64,000 nt of DNA, taken from positions 186,001 to 250,000 of the forward strand of contig NZ_JAJAGO010000004.1 of assembly GCF_025165795.1 (NCBI RefSeq), in the 5' to 3' direction. Under the pieces are notes generated by a model. It saw only the letters and a program-made list of their open reading frames with translations. It searched no databases and was not told where the DNA came from. Made by a program: the position numbers and the translations under genes. Below, piece by piece: positions 7,429-16,937 of the stretch. This stretch comes from Streptomyces gossypii. Its GTDB lineage: Bacteria; Actinomycetota; Actinomycetes; Streptomycetales; Streptomycetaceae. Position 1 is the first letter of the stretch. Each line of letters begins with the position of its first letter.

Positions 7429-7599
7429 TGGGTGCGGATGAGCCCACAGGATACCTTGTCCGCACGGCCTGGACGCAAACTGGCGGCTACCGGCCATCAC
7501 CGGGGGTAGATCGTGAACGGAATGACCCGTGTGTTCGTTGTCCCAGGGTGGGAGAATGAGCACTGATCCACCGGCTGCGGCACACGGGGAGAGGATTTC

Positions 7600-8865
7600 G
7601 TGGCGATGAACGGCGGCGGCACCCGCCGATGGGGCTGGGGCAGCGGCCGTGCCGACAGCCTGCGGGCCGATGCGCAGGCCGCCAAGGACGCTGCGGCGGC
7701 GGCCTTCTATGAGCTGGACACCGCGCAGCGGGACTTGCGGATCTCCATCGAGACGATCACCGCTGTCGAGGATTCGCCCGCAGGCCGCAAGGCGGTTCAG
7801 GATTTCGCCGTGCTCGGCACCCGTATCGATCAGGTGAGTCACGAGTACATCACCGCGGTCGACGCCCACGATCTGGACCGCGACGACCTCGATTCGGGCA
7901 CCGCGGCGCGGGCGCGCGCCGAGCTGAACAAGACGACGGAGGATCTGAAGCGGGTCAAGGGCGATCTGGACCGCTTCGAGCGCGGTCTCGGCAGGCTGCT
8001 GGACAAGGCGGAGACGCAGCTGGCCCGGCTCGCCCCGGCCGTCGAGCGGGGGCGGCAGGGGCTGCTGGCGGCGTCCAACGCGCTGGATGCCGTACGCGCT
8101 TCGGGCCTTGCGGCCGATGATCTCGCGGCCCGCCTGGCCGCGCTCTCGCCCGAGCTGACCAAACTCAACCAGGGCGCGGCCCAGCACGGCGTGGCGGAGA
8201 CGCTGCACCGTGCCGAACGGGTCGCGCGGGAGGCCGAGGCGATCCGGGGGGAGGCCGAGCGGCTGCCGCAGACGGCGGCGGAGACGGACAAGCGGCTCAG
8301 TTCCCTCCGCACTCGTGCGCAGGCGCTGCACACCCGCGCGGGCAAGGTCGAGCCGGTCCTCAGTGAGCTGCGCAGACGCTACAGCGCGGCCTGCTGGCAG
8401 GACCTCCAGCAGGTCCCGGACGAGGCGGTGCGTACGGTACGGCAGGCCGAGGAGAAGCTGCGGGAGGCCCAGAAGGCGCGCGACGAGCAGCGCTGGCCGG
8501 ACGCCACCGCCCAGCTGTCGACGGTCCGGGCCCTGCTGAACACCACCGACGAGGCGGTGAAGGCGGCGGGAGACCGGCTCCAGCGGCTCAACGAGGTGAG
8601 CTTCGACCACACCTCGGAGGTGGAGCGGGTGCGGTTCGCGATCCGTGACGCCCAGCGGCTGGCGATGGCTGGCCGCAGTACGCCCGATCCGCGCCACGCG
8701 CGCCCGCTGGACCAGTCGGTGGAGCGGGTGGACCGCGCGGTGGCGGGGCTGACCGGGCGGCATCCGGATTACTGGCACTTCCTCACCGAGCTGGATTCGG
8801 TGAAGGAGACGGTGCAGGGAGTGGTGGAGCAGATCCGGCAGGAGCGCGGGGCAGGCGCCCACTAG
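7600..8865 (+). CDS. Conserved coiled-coil protein
   Basis: A 421-residue soluble protein that is almost entirely alpha-helical. Long heptad-rich stretches (about residues 85-145, 200-260 and 280-330, e.g. RAELNKTTEDLKRVKGDLD) predict extended coiled coils. There is no signal peptide, membrane helix or enzymatic motif. Long helical proteins of this kind are often scaffold or chromosome/cell-pole organisers in actinomycetes, but no specific role can be read here. The GTG at 7600 has GGGGAGAGG upstream; an ATG at 7606 is an alternative. It is the first gene to the right of the tRNA-Val gene and looks like core genome. Confidence 0.65.
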   Translation: MAMNGGGTRRWGWGSGRADSLRADAQAAKDAAAAAFYELDTAQRDLRISIETITAVEDSPAGRKAVQDFAVLGTRIDQVSHEYITAVDAHDLDRDDLDSGTAARARAELNKTTEDLKRVKGDLDRFERGLGRLLDKAETQLARLAPAVERGRQGLLAASNALDAVRASGLAADDLAARLAALSPELTKLNQGAAQHGVAETLHRAERVAREAEAIRGEAERLPQTAAETDKRLSSLRTRAQALHTRAGKVEPVLSELRRRYSAACWQDLQQVPDEAVRTVRQAEEKLREAQKARDEQRWPDATAQLSTVRALLNTTDEAVKAAGDRLQRLNEVSFDHTSEVERVRFAIRDAQRLAMAGRSTPDPRHARPLDQSVERVDRAVAGLTGRHPDYWHFLTELDSVKETVQGVVEQIRQERGAGAH

Positions 8866-9145
8866 GCTCTGTTCGGGCGGTCTTTGAGGATCAGTTCTGC
8901 GGCGTCCGGTGCCGGGGTCTCCCCGCCGCAGGCAGGGGACGGATCACAAGGCGGAGGATCGCCTTCGTACGGGGCGTACTCGGGCGAGTCCGACAACGCA
9001 GCGAGGATGGGACCTCCTCAGGGCCGAGGGGACGGGTGCCGGGCGTCGCAGACCCGAGAAGACCGCTGGGACAGAGCCAGGGCCGTCCCGGCCCGGCCCC
9101 CCGGGGCTCTGCCCGGTCCCGGGGCGTCGCGGCTATGCTTCGGGC

Positions 9146-9367
9146 ATGCCGCGATACGAGTACCGCTGCCGCCAGTGCGGCACAGATTTCGAGCTCCGCC
9201 GTCCGATGGCCAGCTCGGGTGACCCCGCCAGCTGCCCGGAGGGTCACGGGGACACCGTCAAGCTGCTCTCGACCGTCTCCGTGGGCGGTGCCGCGGCGAG
9301 CGGTGCGGCACCGAGTGGCGGCGAGGCGAGCGGCGGCGGATGCTGCGGGGGCGGCTGCTGCGGTTGA
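9146..9367 (+). CDS. FmdB-family zinc ribbon protein
   Basis: A 73-residue protein beginning MPRYEYRCRQCGTDFEL, the signature of the FmdB/CxxC_CXXC_SSSS family of putative regulatory proteins. Cysteines at 8 and 11 and a later cysteine pair with a histidine (SCPEGH) should hold a zinc. The C-terminal 25 residues are Gly/Ala/Ser-rich and end in a CCGGGCCG cluster, as in many actinobacterial members. The ATG at 9146 gives the canonical N-terminus. The 280 bases before it contain no supported gene. The role is unknown. Confidence 0.85.
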   Translation: MPRYEYRCRQCGTDFELRRPMASSGDPASCPEGHGDTVKLLSTVSVGGAAASGAAPSGGEASGGGCCGGGCCG

Positions 9368-9425
9368 GATCGGCCGGGCGAGGGCGGATGCTGGAGGGAT
9401 TACCGTCCGGTGAGGAGGGCCGCTC

Positions 9426-10040
9426 ATGGCTGCCATCCGCTCATGGCGCCACACGGCGCTTGATGAGCATCTGCCCGTCGACCACAAGCTGAGCCAGGTC
9501 TACCGCATCGGTGCCGGGCTCATGGGTCTGTTTCTGCTGGTATTCGGCGTCCTGGGGCTGATCGACAGGATCGGCTTCTTCGACCGGGGCGGCGACACCG
9601 TCGCGGGGCTGAACACCAACGGCGCGCTGAGCGTCCTGTCCATCGTCGTCGGGCTGCTGCTCTTCTTCGGCATGGTGCGAGGGGGCAACCTCGCCTCGAC
9701 GCTCAACAGCGTGCTCGGGGTCTGCTTCCTGCTCAGCGGCTTCGTGAATCTCGCATTGCTGGAACGGAAGTTCAATCCCCTCGCGTTCGACATGGAGAAC
9801 GTGATCTTCAGCTTCGCGGTCGGACTGCTGCTGCTCGTCTTCGGCATGTACGGACGGGTGAGTGGCGCTCTGCCGCACGACAATCCGTACTGGCGTGCCC
9901 GCCATCCCGATCAGGCACAGTTCGAGGAGCGCGGCCGTGAGCTGTTCCGGGAGCGTGCCCGGCGGCGCGCGGAGCTGGAGCGCAGTGCCCGCGGTGATGA
10001 CGTCCGGCGCCCGAGCCATGAGCACGCGGGACGCAGGTAG
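9426..10040 (+). CDS. DUF4383 membrane protein
   Basis: A 204-residue integral membrane protein with about four transmembrane helices (roughly residues 28-47, 62-80, 86-108 and 122-140) and a charged C-terminal tail rich in Arg and Glu (FEERGRELFRERARRRAELE). This organisation fits the DUF4383 family, common in actinobacteria and of unknown function. It starts at an ATG behind GAGGAGGG. The next gene is convergent. Confidence 0.7.
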   Translation: MAAIRSWRHTALDEHLPVDHKLSQVYRIGAGLMGLFLLVFGVLGLIDRIGFFDRGGDTVAGLNTNGALSVLSIVVGLLLFFGMVRGGNLASTLNSVLGVCFLLSGFVNLALLERKFNPLAFDMENVIFSFAVGLLLLVFGMYGRVSGALPHDNPYWRARHPDQAQFEERGRELFRERARRRAELERSARGDDVRRPSHEHAGRR

Positions 10041-10075
10041 CCCGGCGGACCGGCCGGCGCGCGGCGACGGCGCGG

Positions 10076-10930
10076 CTACCGCGTGAGCCGGAGCGCCTCC
10101 CGCAGGATCCGCTCTCCCGCCGCCACCCCGCGCTCGGCGAGCGCGGTGATGTGCGGGGCGGACCAGCCGCTGTCGGCGAGTTCGCCGTGGCCGGGGCGCC
10201 AGCCCGCGTCTGCGGCGAGCAGCAGGTCGGCGTCGAGGTGGGAGTCCCCGGCGGCGTACGTGCGGGTGGCTTCGACGCGGCGGGCGACCTCGGCGACGGC
10301 GGCGCTCTTGGTGAGCGGACGCGGCACGGCGTAGATCTTGCGGCCCTGGAGGGAGACGGTCCAGCCGCGCGGCTCGGCCCAGTCGGCCAGCTCCTTCGTG
10401 TACGCGTCGGGCAGCCGGTCCCGGTCGACGACGAGGTAGGCGAACAGGTCTTCGGCGGTCCGCTCCTTGAGCAGCCAGGCGGGATCGGCCGTGGCCAGCA
10501 GATGGGCGCGCACCTCGGCGAGCGGAGCGCAGTCGGTCAGGTTCCGGCGCACCTGCGCCTGCCAGCCGGTGTCGGGTTCGCCGTCGATGAGGAGGTGGCC
10601 GCCGTTGGCGCAGACGGCGTACGGGGCGGGCGGGCCTGGCAGCCTGATGCGGGCGTACTGCTCGCGGGTGCGGGTGGTGGCGGGCACGAAAAGGGTGCGC
10701 CGGGAGTCTGTGCCGCCGGAGCCCGTGCCGCCGGAGCCGTCGCCGCCGGACAGCTTCGTGAGCAGCCCCGCCGCGGTCTCGGTCAGGTAGGAGAGCGGCC
10801 GCCGCTCGTACACCTCCACGCACAGCAGCCGGGGAGCCTCCCCGTCCGGCATGGTCAGCGCCAGCGCACCGGCGGAGTAGATGAGGGTGCGGTCGAGATC
10901 GCTGGCTATCAGCGTGGTGGGGGTGCTCAC
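10076..10930 (-). CDS. HAD-family phosphatase of the Ter-associated biosynthetic set
   Basis: A 284-residue haloacid-dehalogenase-superfamily enzyme. Motif I is DLDRTLIYS at residues 11-19, with the nucleophilic Asp followed by the Asp two residues later. Motif IV is GDSHLDADLL near residue 230. A Gly/Ser-rich insert lies around residues 61-75. Its ATG overlaps the stop of the PRTase fusion gene (ATGA, 10927-10930). HAD phosphoesterases, PRTases with TRSP domains and CitE-like lyases are grouped in the published comparative-genomic proposal of a Ter-linked pathway making a nucleoside-like metabolite; here it would remove a phosphate. The substrate is not known. Confidence 0.75.
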   Translation of the reverse strand: MSTPTTLIASDLDRTLIYSAGALALTMPDGEAPRLLCVEVYERRPLSYLTETAAGLLTKLSGGDGSGGTGSGGTDSRRTLFVPATTRTREQYARIRLPGPPAPYAVCANGGHLLIDGEPDTGWQAQVRRNLTDCAPLAEVRAHLLATADPAWLLKERTAEDLFAYLVVDRDRLPDAYTKELADWAEPRGWTVSLQGRKIYAVPRPLTKSAAVAEVARRVEATRTYAAGDSHLDADLLLAADAGWRPGHGELADSGWSAPHITALAERGVAAGERILREALRLTR

Positions 10931-13485
10931 TGGACGGCCTTCCCGTCGGCGCCGGTGGCGCCCCTCGTGTATCTGGGGTGGATCAGGCCGACGCAGCTGT
11001 AGGGCAGCTCGTCGACCTCCTCGACGGGGACGCCGCGCTGCCCGGCCAGCAGTCGTACGTGGTCCAGGTCTCGGCCCGCGCCGCGCCGGGCGAGCACCCG
11101 CCAGGGCACCCGGCGCAGCAGCACCCGGGTCGTCTCGCCCACTCCGGGCTTGACCAGGTTGACGTCACCGATTCCGTACTCCTCGCTGATCCGCTCCACC
11201 GCCCGCCAGCCCTCCCAGGTCGGCGTGCGGTCGGCGGCGAGCAGCTCGCGCACGTCTGCGGCCACCTCGTCGCGCACCTCGTCGAAGCGGGCCTCGACCG
11301 CCTCCAGGAAGAGGCGTGAGACATCCGCTCCGGCCAGCTCGCGGTAGAACTTCCCGCCGTGGAAGTCGTCCGGGCCCACCATGTCGTCGCGCAGGACGGT
11401 GCGCGAGATGAGTCCGGAGACGGTGGAGTTGAGGCAGGCGGAGGGGATGAGGAAGTCCTCCCGGGTGCCGTACGTACGGACGCAGCCGCCCGGGTCGGCG
11501 AGCACCGCGATCTCCGGGTTGAAGCCGCCGAAGGAGGCGACGGCGTCGGCCAGCTCGCGGGTGATGGCGCCCTTGCCCGTCCAGCCGTCGACGAAGACGA
11601 CGTCGGCGGGGTCGTGATGCGCGGCGAGATAGCGGAGGGCGGTGGTGTCGATACCGCGTCCGCGCACGATCGACACGGCGTAGTGCGGCAGTTCGACGCC
11701 GTGCACGTGCCGCGCCCAGCGGCGCATCAGGACGCCGACCGGTGTCCCGGCGCGGGCGAGCGAGACCAGTACGGGGTGCGGGCCGCGCTCGGCGAGGACG
11801 GTCTCGGTGACCGCGCCGACGGCACGGGCGATGCGGGCGGCGGAGACGTCCAGCGCACTGTGGAAGAGGCGCTGGTAGTCCTCACTGGGCTGGTACTCGA
11901 CGGGCAGCGACTCGGCGTAGTGCGCGCCGCCGCTCTGGATCGCCTCCTCGCGTTCCTCGGTCGGGGCCTCCAGCTCCGCCTCCGAGACGTCCTGGAGGAG
12001 CCAGCCGACGTCCTCGGGCTCGTAGGAGGAGAAGTGCGGGCCGCGCAGCGGCTGGGGCAGGGGTACGTAGCTGGGCACGACGCCGAGCAGCACGGTGCCG
12101 GTGTGCGGGGCGAGCCGTGCCAGCAGACCGCCGGGGGCGTGCAGGGCGGGCGTGTCGGCGGTGGAGTCGACAACCGCGACCACCGCGTCGAACCGGCGGG
12201 CGGGGTCGCTGCCCGGGGCGACGTTGTAGGCGTAGCGCTCGCCGGGGCCGTCGGCGGGGTCGTCGTGGGCGGGGAAGGCGAGCCGGGTGCGGATCGCGTA
12301 GGCCGGGTCGTCGACGGCGAGGACGGGCGAGCGGGTGGTGGTGGAGAAGCGGACCTCGGCGGTTTCGCCCAGGCGCTGTTCGAGCGCGAAGGCGAGGCGC
12401 AGCGGCGCATACATCAGCTCCTCGCAGCCGAGCACCAGCACCCGGGGCACGGGTACGGCGGCGGCGGCGGGCGCAGGATCGCCGGGTGCGGCGGGTGCGG
12501 CGGGCAGGGCGCCCGCGCCGGTGAGGGCATCGGCAAGCCGTGCGGCCATGCCCGGCAGCGCACCGTCCAGCCGCTCCCGGTGGGCGAAGGTGAAGCCGTG
12601 CCGCCCGCCGTCGGGGAGGCCGGAGGGCCAGCCGAGATCGACTCGCAGGGCGTCCGGGTACGAGGCGGCGGGCTCCGGCTGCGCCTCCTCGGCCGCCGCG
12701 GCGTGGCGGGCGACGAGTTCCCGGCCGCGTTCGAGTACGTCCGCGGGCAGCTGTATCCGGCCCGAGGCCAGCGCCACCACGTCCACCCGGGCGCCCAGTT
12801 CGGCGCCGAACTTCTCCAGCGCGGCGGTGTCCTGCGCCGAACGCATGTCGACGAGGGCGACCACCACGTAGCGCGTCCTGGGATGGCTGCGGTGCACCGC
12901 GGCGATCGTGTTCCGTACGGTGCGCCCAGTGGAGAACTCGTCGTCGACCAGCACCAGCGGGCCGTCCCCCGCGAGCAGTTCCCGGTTCTCCGGGAGCAGC
13001 AGGTGGGAGGAGGCGTGCGAGTGCTCCTCCTCGAAGCCGCCCACCGCCGTCATGCCGCGCACCGGCCGCCGGGTGGAGTGCAGGCAGGTGACGGAGGTGA
13101 CCGGGCCGTCGCCCATGGCGGCTGCCATGCCGTCCGCGACGCTGTGACCGAGGCCGGTGGCCGTCTCGGCGTATCCGAGCACGACCGAGCGGCTCGCGGA
13201 TTCGCCCAGCAGTTCGCGCACCCGGCGCCCGAGTCGGGCACCGGCGCCCAGTACGAGCATCGGACGCTGCGGCACATGCTTGCCGAGCACCTGGGAGACC
13301 AGCAGGTGTGCGCGCTTCGGGTTCTGCCGCAGGGCCAGGCCGACCAGGCGCTTCACCTCACCGGTGACTTCGGCGCCGAGCCGCTCGGCGACCCACTCAC
13401 CGGGCCACACCGCTTCGTCGGCGGGCGCCGCCGCTCCGTCCGGCCGTACCGATTCCCGCACTCGCTCCCGCTCTCCGTCGTTCAT
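10927..13485 (-). CDS. PRTase-TRSP-StiP fusion protein (Ter-associated)
   Basis: An 852-residue fusion. Residues about 25-270 are a phosphoribosyltransferase-like domain with the PRPP-binding motif LVLVDDEFSTGRTV at 177-190. After an Ala/Pro linker (about 325-345) comes a domain with the sequence TRSP at 384-387, the namesake of the TRSP family. Residues about 485-852 match the StiP/PRTase_1 type, with a second PRPP-like loop VVFVDGWTGKGAITREL at 629-645. These modules are often separate neighbouring genes in Ter clusters. The predicted role is transfer of a phosphoribosyl group to a base-like acceptor. The ATG at 13485 overlaps the stop of the upstream lyase gene, and the stop overlaps the HAD start, so the three form one coupled operon. 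The reaction is unproven. Confidence 0.75.
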   Translation of the reverse strand: MNDGERERVRESVRPDGAAAPADEAVWPGEWVAERLGAEVTGEVKRLVGLALRQNPKRAHLLVSQVLGKHVPQRPMLVLGAGARLGRRVRELLGESASRSVVLGYAETATGLGHSVADGMAAAMGDGPVTSVTCLHSTRRPVRGMTAVGGFEEEHSHASSHLLLPENRELLAGDGPLVLVDDEFSTGRTVRNTIAAVHRSHPRTRYVVVALVDMRSAQDTAALEKFGAELGARVDVVALASGRIQLPADVLERGRELVARHAAAAEEAQPEPAASYPDALRVDLGWPSGLPDGGRHGFTFAHRERLDGALPGMAARLADALTGAGALPAAPAAPGDPAPAAAAVPVPRVLVLGCEELMYAPLRLAFALEQRLGETAEVRFSTTTRSPVLAVDDPAYAIRTRLAFPAHDDPADGPGERYAYNVAPGSDPARRFDAVVAVVDSTADTPALHAPGGLLARLAPHTGTVLLGVVPSYVPLPQPLRGPHFSSYEPEDVGWLLQDVSEAELEAPTEEREEAIQSGGAHYAESLPVEYQPSEDYQRLFHSALDVSAARIARAVGAVTETVLAERGPHPVLVSLARAGTPVGVLMRRWARHVHGVELPHYAVSIVRGRGIDTTALRYLAAHHDPADVVFVDGWTGKGAITRELADAVASFGGFNPEIAVLADPGGCVRTYGTREDFLIPSACLNSTVSGLISRTVLRDDMVGPDDFHGGKFYRELAGADVSRLFLEAVEARFDEVRDEVAADVRELLAADRTPTWEGWRAVERISEEYGIGDVNLVKPGVGETTRVLLRRVPWRVLARRGAGRDLDHVRLLAGQRGVPVEEVDELPYSCVGLIHPRYTRGATGADGKAVQ

Positions 13486-14651
13486 TTGATCCCCGCCGCC
13501 AGCAGATCCACGAAGCCCACGCCCTCCCGTGCCACACCGAAGACCTCGCCGCGCAGCAGGGTGCGTTCGGCCCAGGCGCGGTGGGGCTTCACCTCGTTCA
13601 TCTTGTTCGTGTAGGCGGAGCGCAGTACTCCGCCACCGCCGCGCTCCGGCCGCAGCACGTCGGTCGCATCGCTGTACTCCTCGTGCGAGACGACCGACAA
13701 CGCGTGCACGGGCGCGACGTGCGAGGGGTGGATGCAGGTCTTGCCCAGCAGTCCGTTCGCACGGTCCATCTCGATCTCGCGCAGCAGACCGTCGATGTCA
13801 TGCTCGATCAGGGCCGTCCGCAGTTCCTGCGCGCGCCCGCTGAGGAAGGGGCTCTGGCGCAGCTGAGGCTTGAACATTCGTTCCTGCAGCCGGAAGTACT
13901 CCCACACCGGGCCGGTCACGGTGAACCCGGTGCCGTCCGCCCGGCCCAGCACATTGACAACGTCCCCGATCACGGACGCGACGAGCTGCACGTCGTACGC
14001 CGTCATCTCGGGCGTACGGCGCAGCCCGTAGGCCGCGCAGAAGTCCGTCACACCGAGCCGCAGCGCGAGCACCCGCTCGCGGTGCTTCTCCACCGCTCGG
14101 CCGATGCCCGCCAGGGTGGCCGCGCGGGTCTCCAGATGCATCAGCTCGGGCGACTCCAGTACGGGCATGGCGAAGAGCCGTTGGCCGCTGGACGCCTCCG
14201 CGTCGGCCAGGGCCTCCAGGAACGGCAGACCGGTCTCGGCGGTGAACTTCGGCACGACGAAGCCGGACAGCAGGCGTACGGCCGGGCCGAGCCGCTGGAC
14301 CAGGTCCGGTATCTGCTTCGGGGTGCGGACGCGGATGAACAGCAGGGGCAGCCCGCCGTCGGCGTAGGAGTCGGAGGCGAGGTCGGTGAACTGGCGCACC
14401 AGATTCTCCTCGGCCCCGGGCACCTCGCTGTCGTCGATGGAGTCCTCCAGGCAGAGCACCATGGAGACCACTCCGCGCCCGGCCTGTTTGAGCACGTCCT
14501 CGGCGAGCGAGTCGCGGGTGGCGGGGCTGTAGAGCGTGGCGCCCAGCGCGGCGGCGAGCGTACGGACCGGGGATTCCGGGCCGAACTCAGCCGGTTCCTG
14601 GTGGAAGAGGGTGTGCCGGACCTCAGGCGGTAGGTGCCTGAAATGCCGCAT
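13482..14651 (-). CDS. HpcH/HpaI aldolase / CitE-like lyase (Ter-associated)
   Basis: A 389-residue TIM-barrel enzyme of the HpcH/HpaI-CitE superfamily. Visible family blocks are MVLCLEDSIDD near residue 70 with the acidic metal-binding pair, LLFIRVRTPKQ, an internal glutamate block PVLESPELMHLE, and KTCIHPSHVAP near the C-terminus. The start MRHFRHLPPEVR at 14651 was chosen because the 31 residues upstream are arginine-rich noise. It is the first gene of the coupled lyase-PRTase-HAD operon, and is divergent from the TerD gene at 14926. In the Ter-linked pathway model it would make or break a C-C bond in the metabolite. Confidence 0.8.
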   Translation of the reverse strand: MRHFRHLPPEVRHTLFHQEPAEFGPESPVRTLAAALGATLYSPATRDSLAEDVLKQAGRGVVSMVLCLEDSIDDSEVPGAEENLVRQFTDLASDSYADGGLPLLFIRVRTPKQIPDLVQRLGPAVRLLSGFVVPKFTAETGLPFLEALADAEASSGQRLFAMPVLESPELMHLETRAATLAGIGRAVEKHRERVLALRLGVTDFCAAYGLRRTPEMTAYDVQLVASVIGDVVNVLGRADGTGFTVTGPVWEYFRLQERMFKPQLRQSPFLSGRAQELRTALIEHDIDGLLREIEMDRANGLLGKTCIHPSHVAPVHALSVVSHEEYSDATDVLRPERGGGGVLRSAYTNKMNEVKPHRAWAERTLLRGEVFGVAREGVGFVDLLAAGIK

Positions 14652-14925
14652 GGGATTCCCGTCTCTGCATGTCGTCCATGACCTGTCCCGGCCCTGTCCC
14701 CGGTCCTGTCTCCGGTGCCTCCGACCCCCCGCCCGGCCGCTCACGGGCCCGTTCCTGGCAGGTCCCGCTCACGTTCCGCAGCCCCGAAGGGCGAGATCCG
14801 GCCACTCATCGTACGTTCGAGTGGGGGTCAAGTGTTCCCCATGGAGATGAAGAGCGCATTACCGACAAGTACAAGCGGTCGCCCCGCGTTGTCCGCTGTG
14901 GCGTCCGGAGGGCAGGATTGAGGGT

Positions 14926-16056
14926 ATGACCCACGAGATGATGAAGGGCTCGAACATTCAGCTCAGCACGACGGCGGTGCGCGCCGTGCTGCGCTGGACT
15001 CCCGGGCCGGGCGGCGTACCGGATGTCGACGCCTCCGCCCTCGTTCTGGGCGAGGAGGGGCGGGTCCGCTCGGACGACGACTTCATCTTCTACAACCAGC
15101 CGCGCCATCCCTCGGGCCTCGTACGCCACCTGCCGAAGGCCCGCGAGGCGGACGGCCTGACCGACACCGTCGAGGCCGATCTGGCGGCACTGGAGAGCTC
15201 GGTCAGCTGCGTGATGCTCTCCGCCTCGGCGGACGGCGGCACCTTCGCCGACGTACGCGACCTGCGGCTGACCCTGCACGACGCGGCGCCGGGCCCGGCC
15301 GGCGGGGCGGGTGCGGACGGCGGTGACGGGCGGGGCGAGGTGCTGGCGTCGTTCGCGATAGCCCCCGAGACGGGCGCGGAAACGGCACTCATCTGCGGGG
15401 AGCTGTACCGGCGGGGCGACGGCTGGAAGTTCCGCGCACTCGGGCAGGGCTACGACACCGGACTGATCGGACTGGCGACCGAGTTCGGCATCTCCGTGGA
15501 CGAGACCGGCGGGGACGGCGGGGACAGCGAGGACGGCGAACCGGCAGGGCGGACGGCACGGACGGCGCAGCCCGGCGGAAGGGTGCCGGAGCCGCCGGCG
15601 GAGCCGGACTTCCCGGAGCCTTCTCCGGTGCCCGAGCCCCGGCCGGAGCCTCGACCCGGTCCTCGGCCCGAGCCGGAACCCGCACCGGAGCCCGTGCCGG
15701 AACCGCCAGGCCCCGGTCCTCGGCCTGTACCGGACCCGGTCCCCGGGCCCGGCCCCGCTCCTGGCCCTGGCCCCGGCCCGGCTCCGGAGCCGCCCGCTCC
15801 CGAGCCCCATCCGCAGCCCGCCGGGGCCTCTGCCTCCGTCTTCTCGGTGCCCGACGACCAGGCGACCCAGGCTGCCTACGGCTTCCCGCAGCCGCCTCAG
15901 CACCCGCCGTCCGTCCCGCCCGCGTACGGCTATCCGCAGCCCGTGTACGGATACCCGCCGCAGCAGCCGCAGCAGCCGCCGGCCGCGGCGAGGGCGCCGG
16001 GCAGCGCGAGCACGGGGGAGCTGCCGCCGCAGGGGCCTCAGTTCCTCAACCAGTGA
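14926..16056 (+). CDS. TerD-family stress protein with long proline-rich tail
   Basis: A 376-residue protein. Residues 1-195 are a TerD domain: [28 protein letters not shown], and the closing [19 protein letters not shown]. In ordinary TerD proteins an acidic loop, TGEGEGDDE, helps bind calcium. Here the matching region is replaced by [16 protein letters not shown], so calcium binding may be altered. Residues about 205-376 are a disordered tail of Pro-Glu, Pro-Gly and later Pro-Gln-Tyr repeats. The gene is divergent from the lyase operon and convergent with the TerA-like gene. Such tails in actinobacteria often contact the cell envelope or partner proteins; the role here is open. Confidence 0.8.
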   Translation: MTHEMMKGSNIQLSTTAVRAVLRWTPGPGGVPDVDASALVLGEEGRVRSDDDFIFYNQPRHPSGLVRHLPKAREADGLTDTVEADLAALESSVSCVMLSASADGGTFADVRDLRLTLHDAAPGPAGGAGADGGDGRGEVLASFAIAPETGAETALICGELYRRGDGWKFRALGQGYDTGLIGLATEFGISVDETGGDGGDSEDGEPAGRTARTAQPGGRVPEPPAEPDFPEPSPVPEPRPEPRPGPRPEPEPAPEPVPEPPGPGPRPVPDPVPGPGPAPGPGPGPAPEPPAPEPHPQPAGASASVFSVPDDQATQAAYGFPQPPQHPPSVPPAYGYPQPVYGYPPQQPQQPPAAARAPGSASTGELPPQGPQFLNQ

Positions 16057-16075
16057 CCCGGCTCCCGGGAGCGGG

Positions 16076-16825
16076 TCAGGAAGTCCCGGTCTTGTAGCCG
16101 CGCCCCCACTGCAGCCCCCAGCCGTACAACCGGTCCAGTTCCGACTGGAAACCGTAGACATAACGCACCTCGCGGCGTACGACGAAGTCGTCCTTGTCGT
16201 GCTCCAGCATCAGCACCGCGCACGAGCGAGCCTGCGGTGCCCGCTCGTCGACCGGTACCTCGATCCGCGCACCGTTGCTGGGTATCAGCGTGACCAGCGC
16301 GTGCGCGCGGTCGAACGCCGGGGTGTTGTCGTAGATGTAGACGAAGACGAGCAGACGCTTGATCTGCTCCTTGTGGTCGAGATTCACATGCATCGTCTCG
16401 CCGGACGGGGAGCCGAACCGGTCGTCACCGCTGAGCTTCACGAAGGGCGGGGCGTTGAAATCCCCCAGCAGTTTGCCGAGCGGCTGGACCACGCCCTTGC
16501 TGCCGTCCACCAGTTCGTACATACAGGCGAGGTCGAGGTCGAAGTTCACCACGCCGCGGGTGTGCGCCTGCACCACCTGCGGCTTGAATGCCTGGAGCGG
16601 ATGCCGCAGCGACGCGCCAAGAGGAGGGCGGCTGGAGAAGTCGGCGCTTCTCGACCGCCAGGAGAGGTTGACCTGAAGGCCTCCGGTGTCCGCGCCCTGC
16701 TTGGTCAGCGACACCACCGGGTGGCGCCGGCTCAGTTCGACCGCATAGGTCGACGGTCCGCCGGCCGTGTCGAACTTCGGCCATTTGCCCATGCCCTGCC
16801 GCCAGTTCTCCCAAAGGGAGACCAT
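16076..16825 (-). CDS. TerA/TerD-superfamily tellurium-resistance-like protein
   Basis: A 249-residue protein with a beta-sandwich like that of the Ter family: VVNFDLDLACMYELVDGSKG, LLVFVYIYDN, and the C-terminal GWGLQWGRGYKTG typical of TerA-type proteins. It is shorter than enterobacterial TerA. The start at 16825 gives MVSLWENWRQG; an ATG at 16792 (MGKWPKF) is an alternative, and neither has a strong ribosome site. It lies downstream of the DUF475 gene, but two strong hairpins (16864-16896, 16938-16965) separate them, so it may have its own promoter. Confidence 0.75.
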   Translation of the reverse strand: MVSLWENWRQGMGKWPKFDTAGGPSTYAVELSRRHPVVSLTKQGADTGGLQVNLSWRSRSADFSSRPPLGASLRHPLQAFKPQVVQAHTRGVVNFDLDLACMYELVDGSKGVVQPLGKLLGDFNAPPFVKLSGDDRFGSPSGETMHVNLDHKEQIKRLLVFVYIYDNTPAFDRAHALVTLIPSNGARIEVPVDERAPQARSCAVLMLEHDKDDFVVRREVRYVYGFQSELDRLYGWGLQWGRGYKTGTS

Positions 16826-16863
16826 CCCCACCCCCACCGCACCCTGGTCAGTCCGACAGCCAC

Positions 16864-16896
16864 GGGGCGGTGGCGAGCCGGGCTCGCCACCGCCCC
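16864..16896. terminator. Near-perfect 16-bp hairpin
   Basis: Bases 16864-16879 pair with 16881-16896 around a single central base. It is the second of two hairpins between the DUF475 gene and the TerA-like gene. Confidence 0.7.
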
Positions 16897-16937
16897 CGCT
16901 GAGAGCGTTCCGCAATCGGACCGTGATGACACCCCTC

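Noticed and set aside
8866..9145. Possible small gene before the FmdB gene
   Set aside because: 280 bases with open frames only in noise-like composition and no good ribosome site.
11359..13614. 751-codon plus-strand frame over the PRTase fusion
   Set aside because: Antisense to a gene with clear motifs. It is rich in Gly/Val/Arg repeats, has no domain and no ribosome site.
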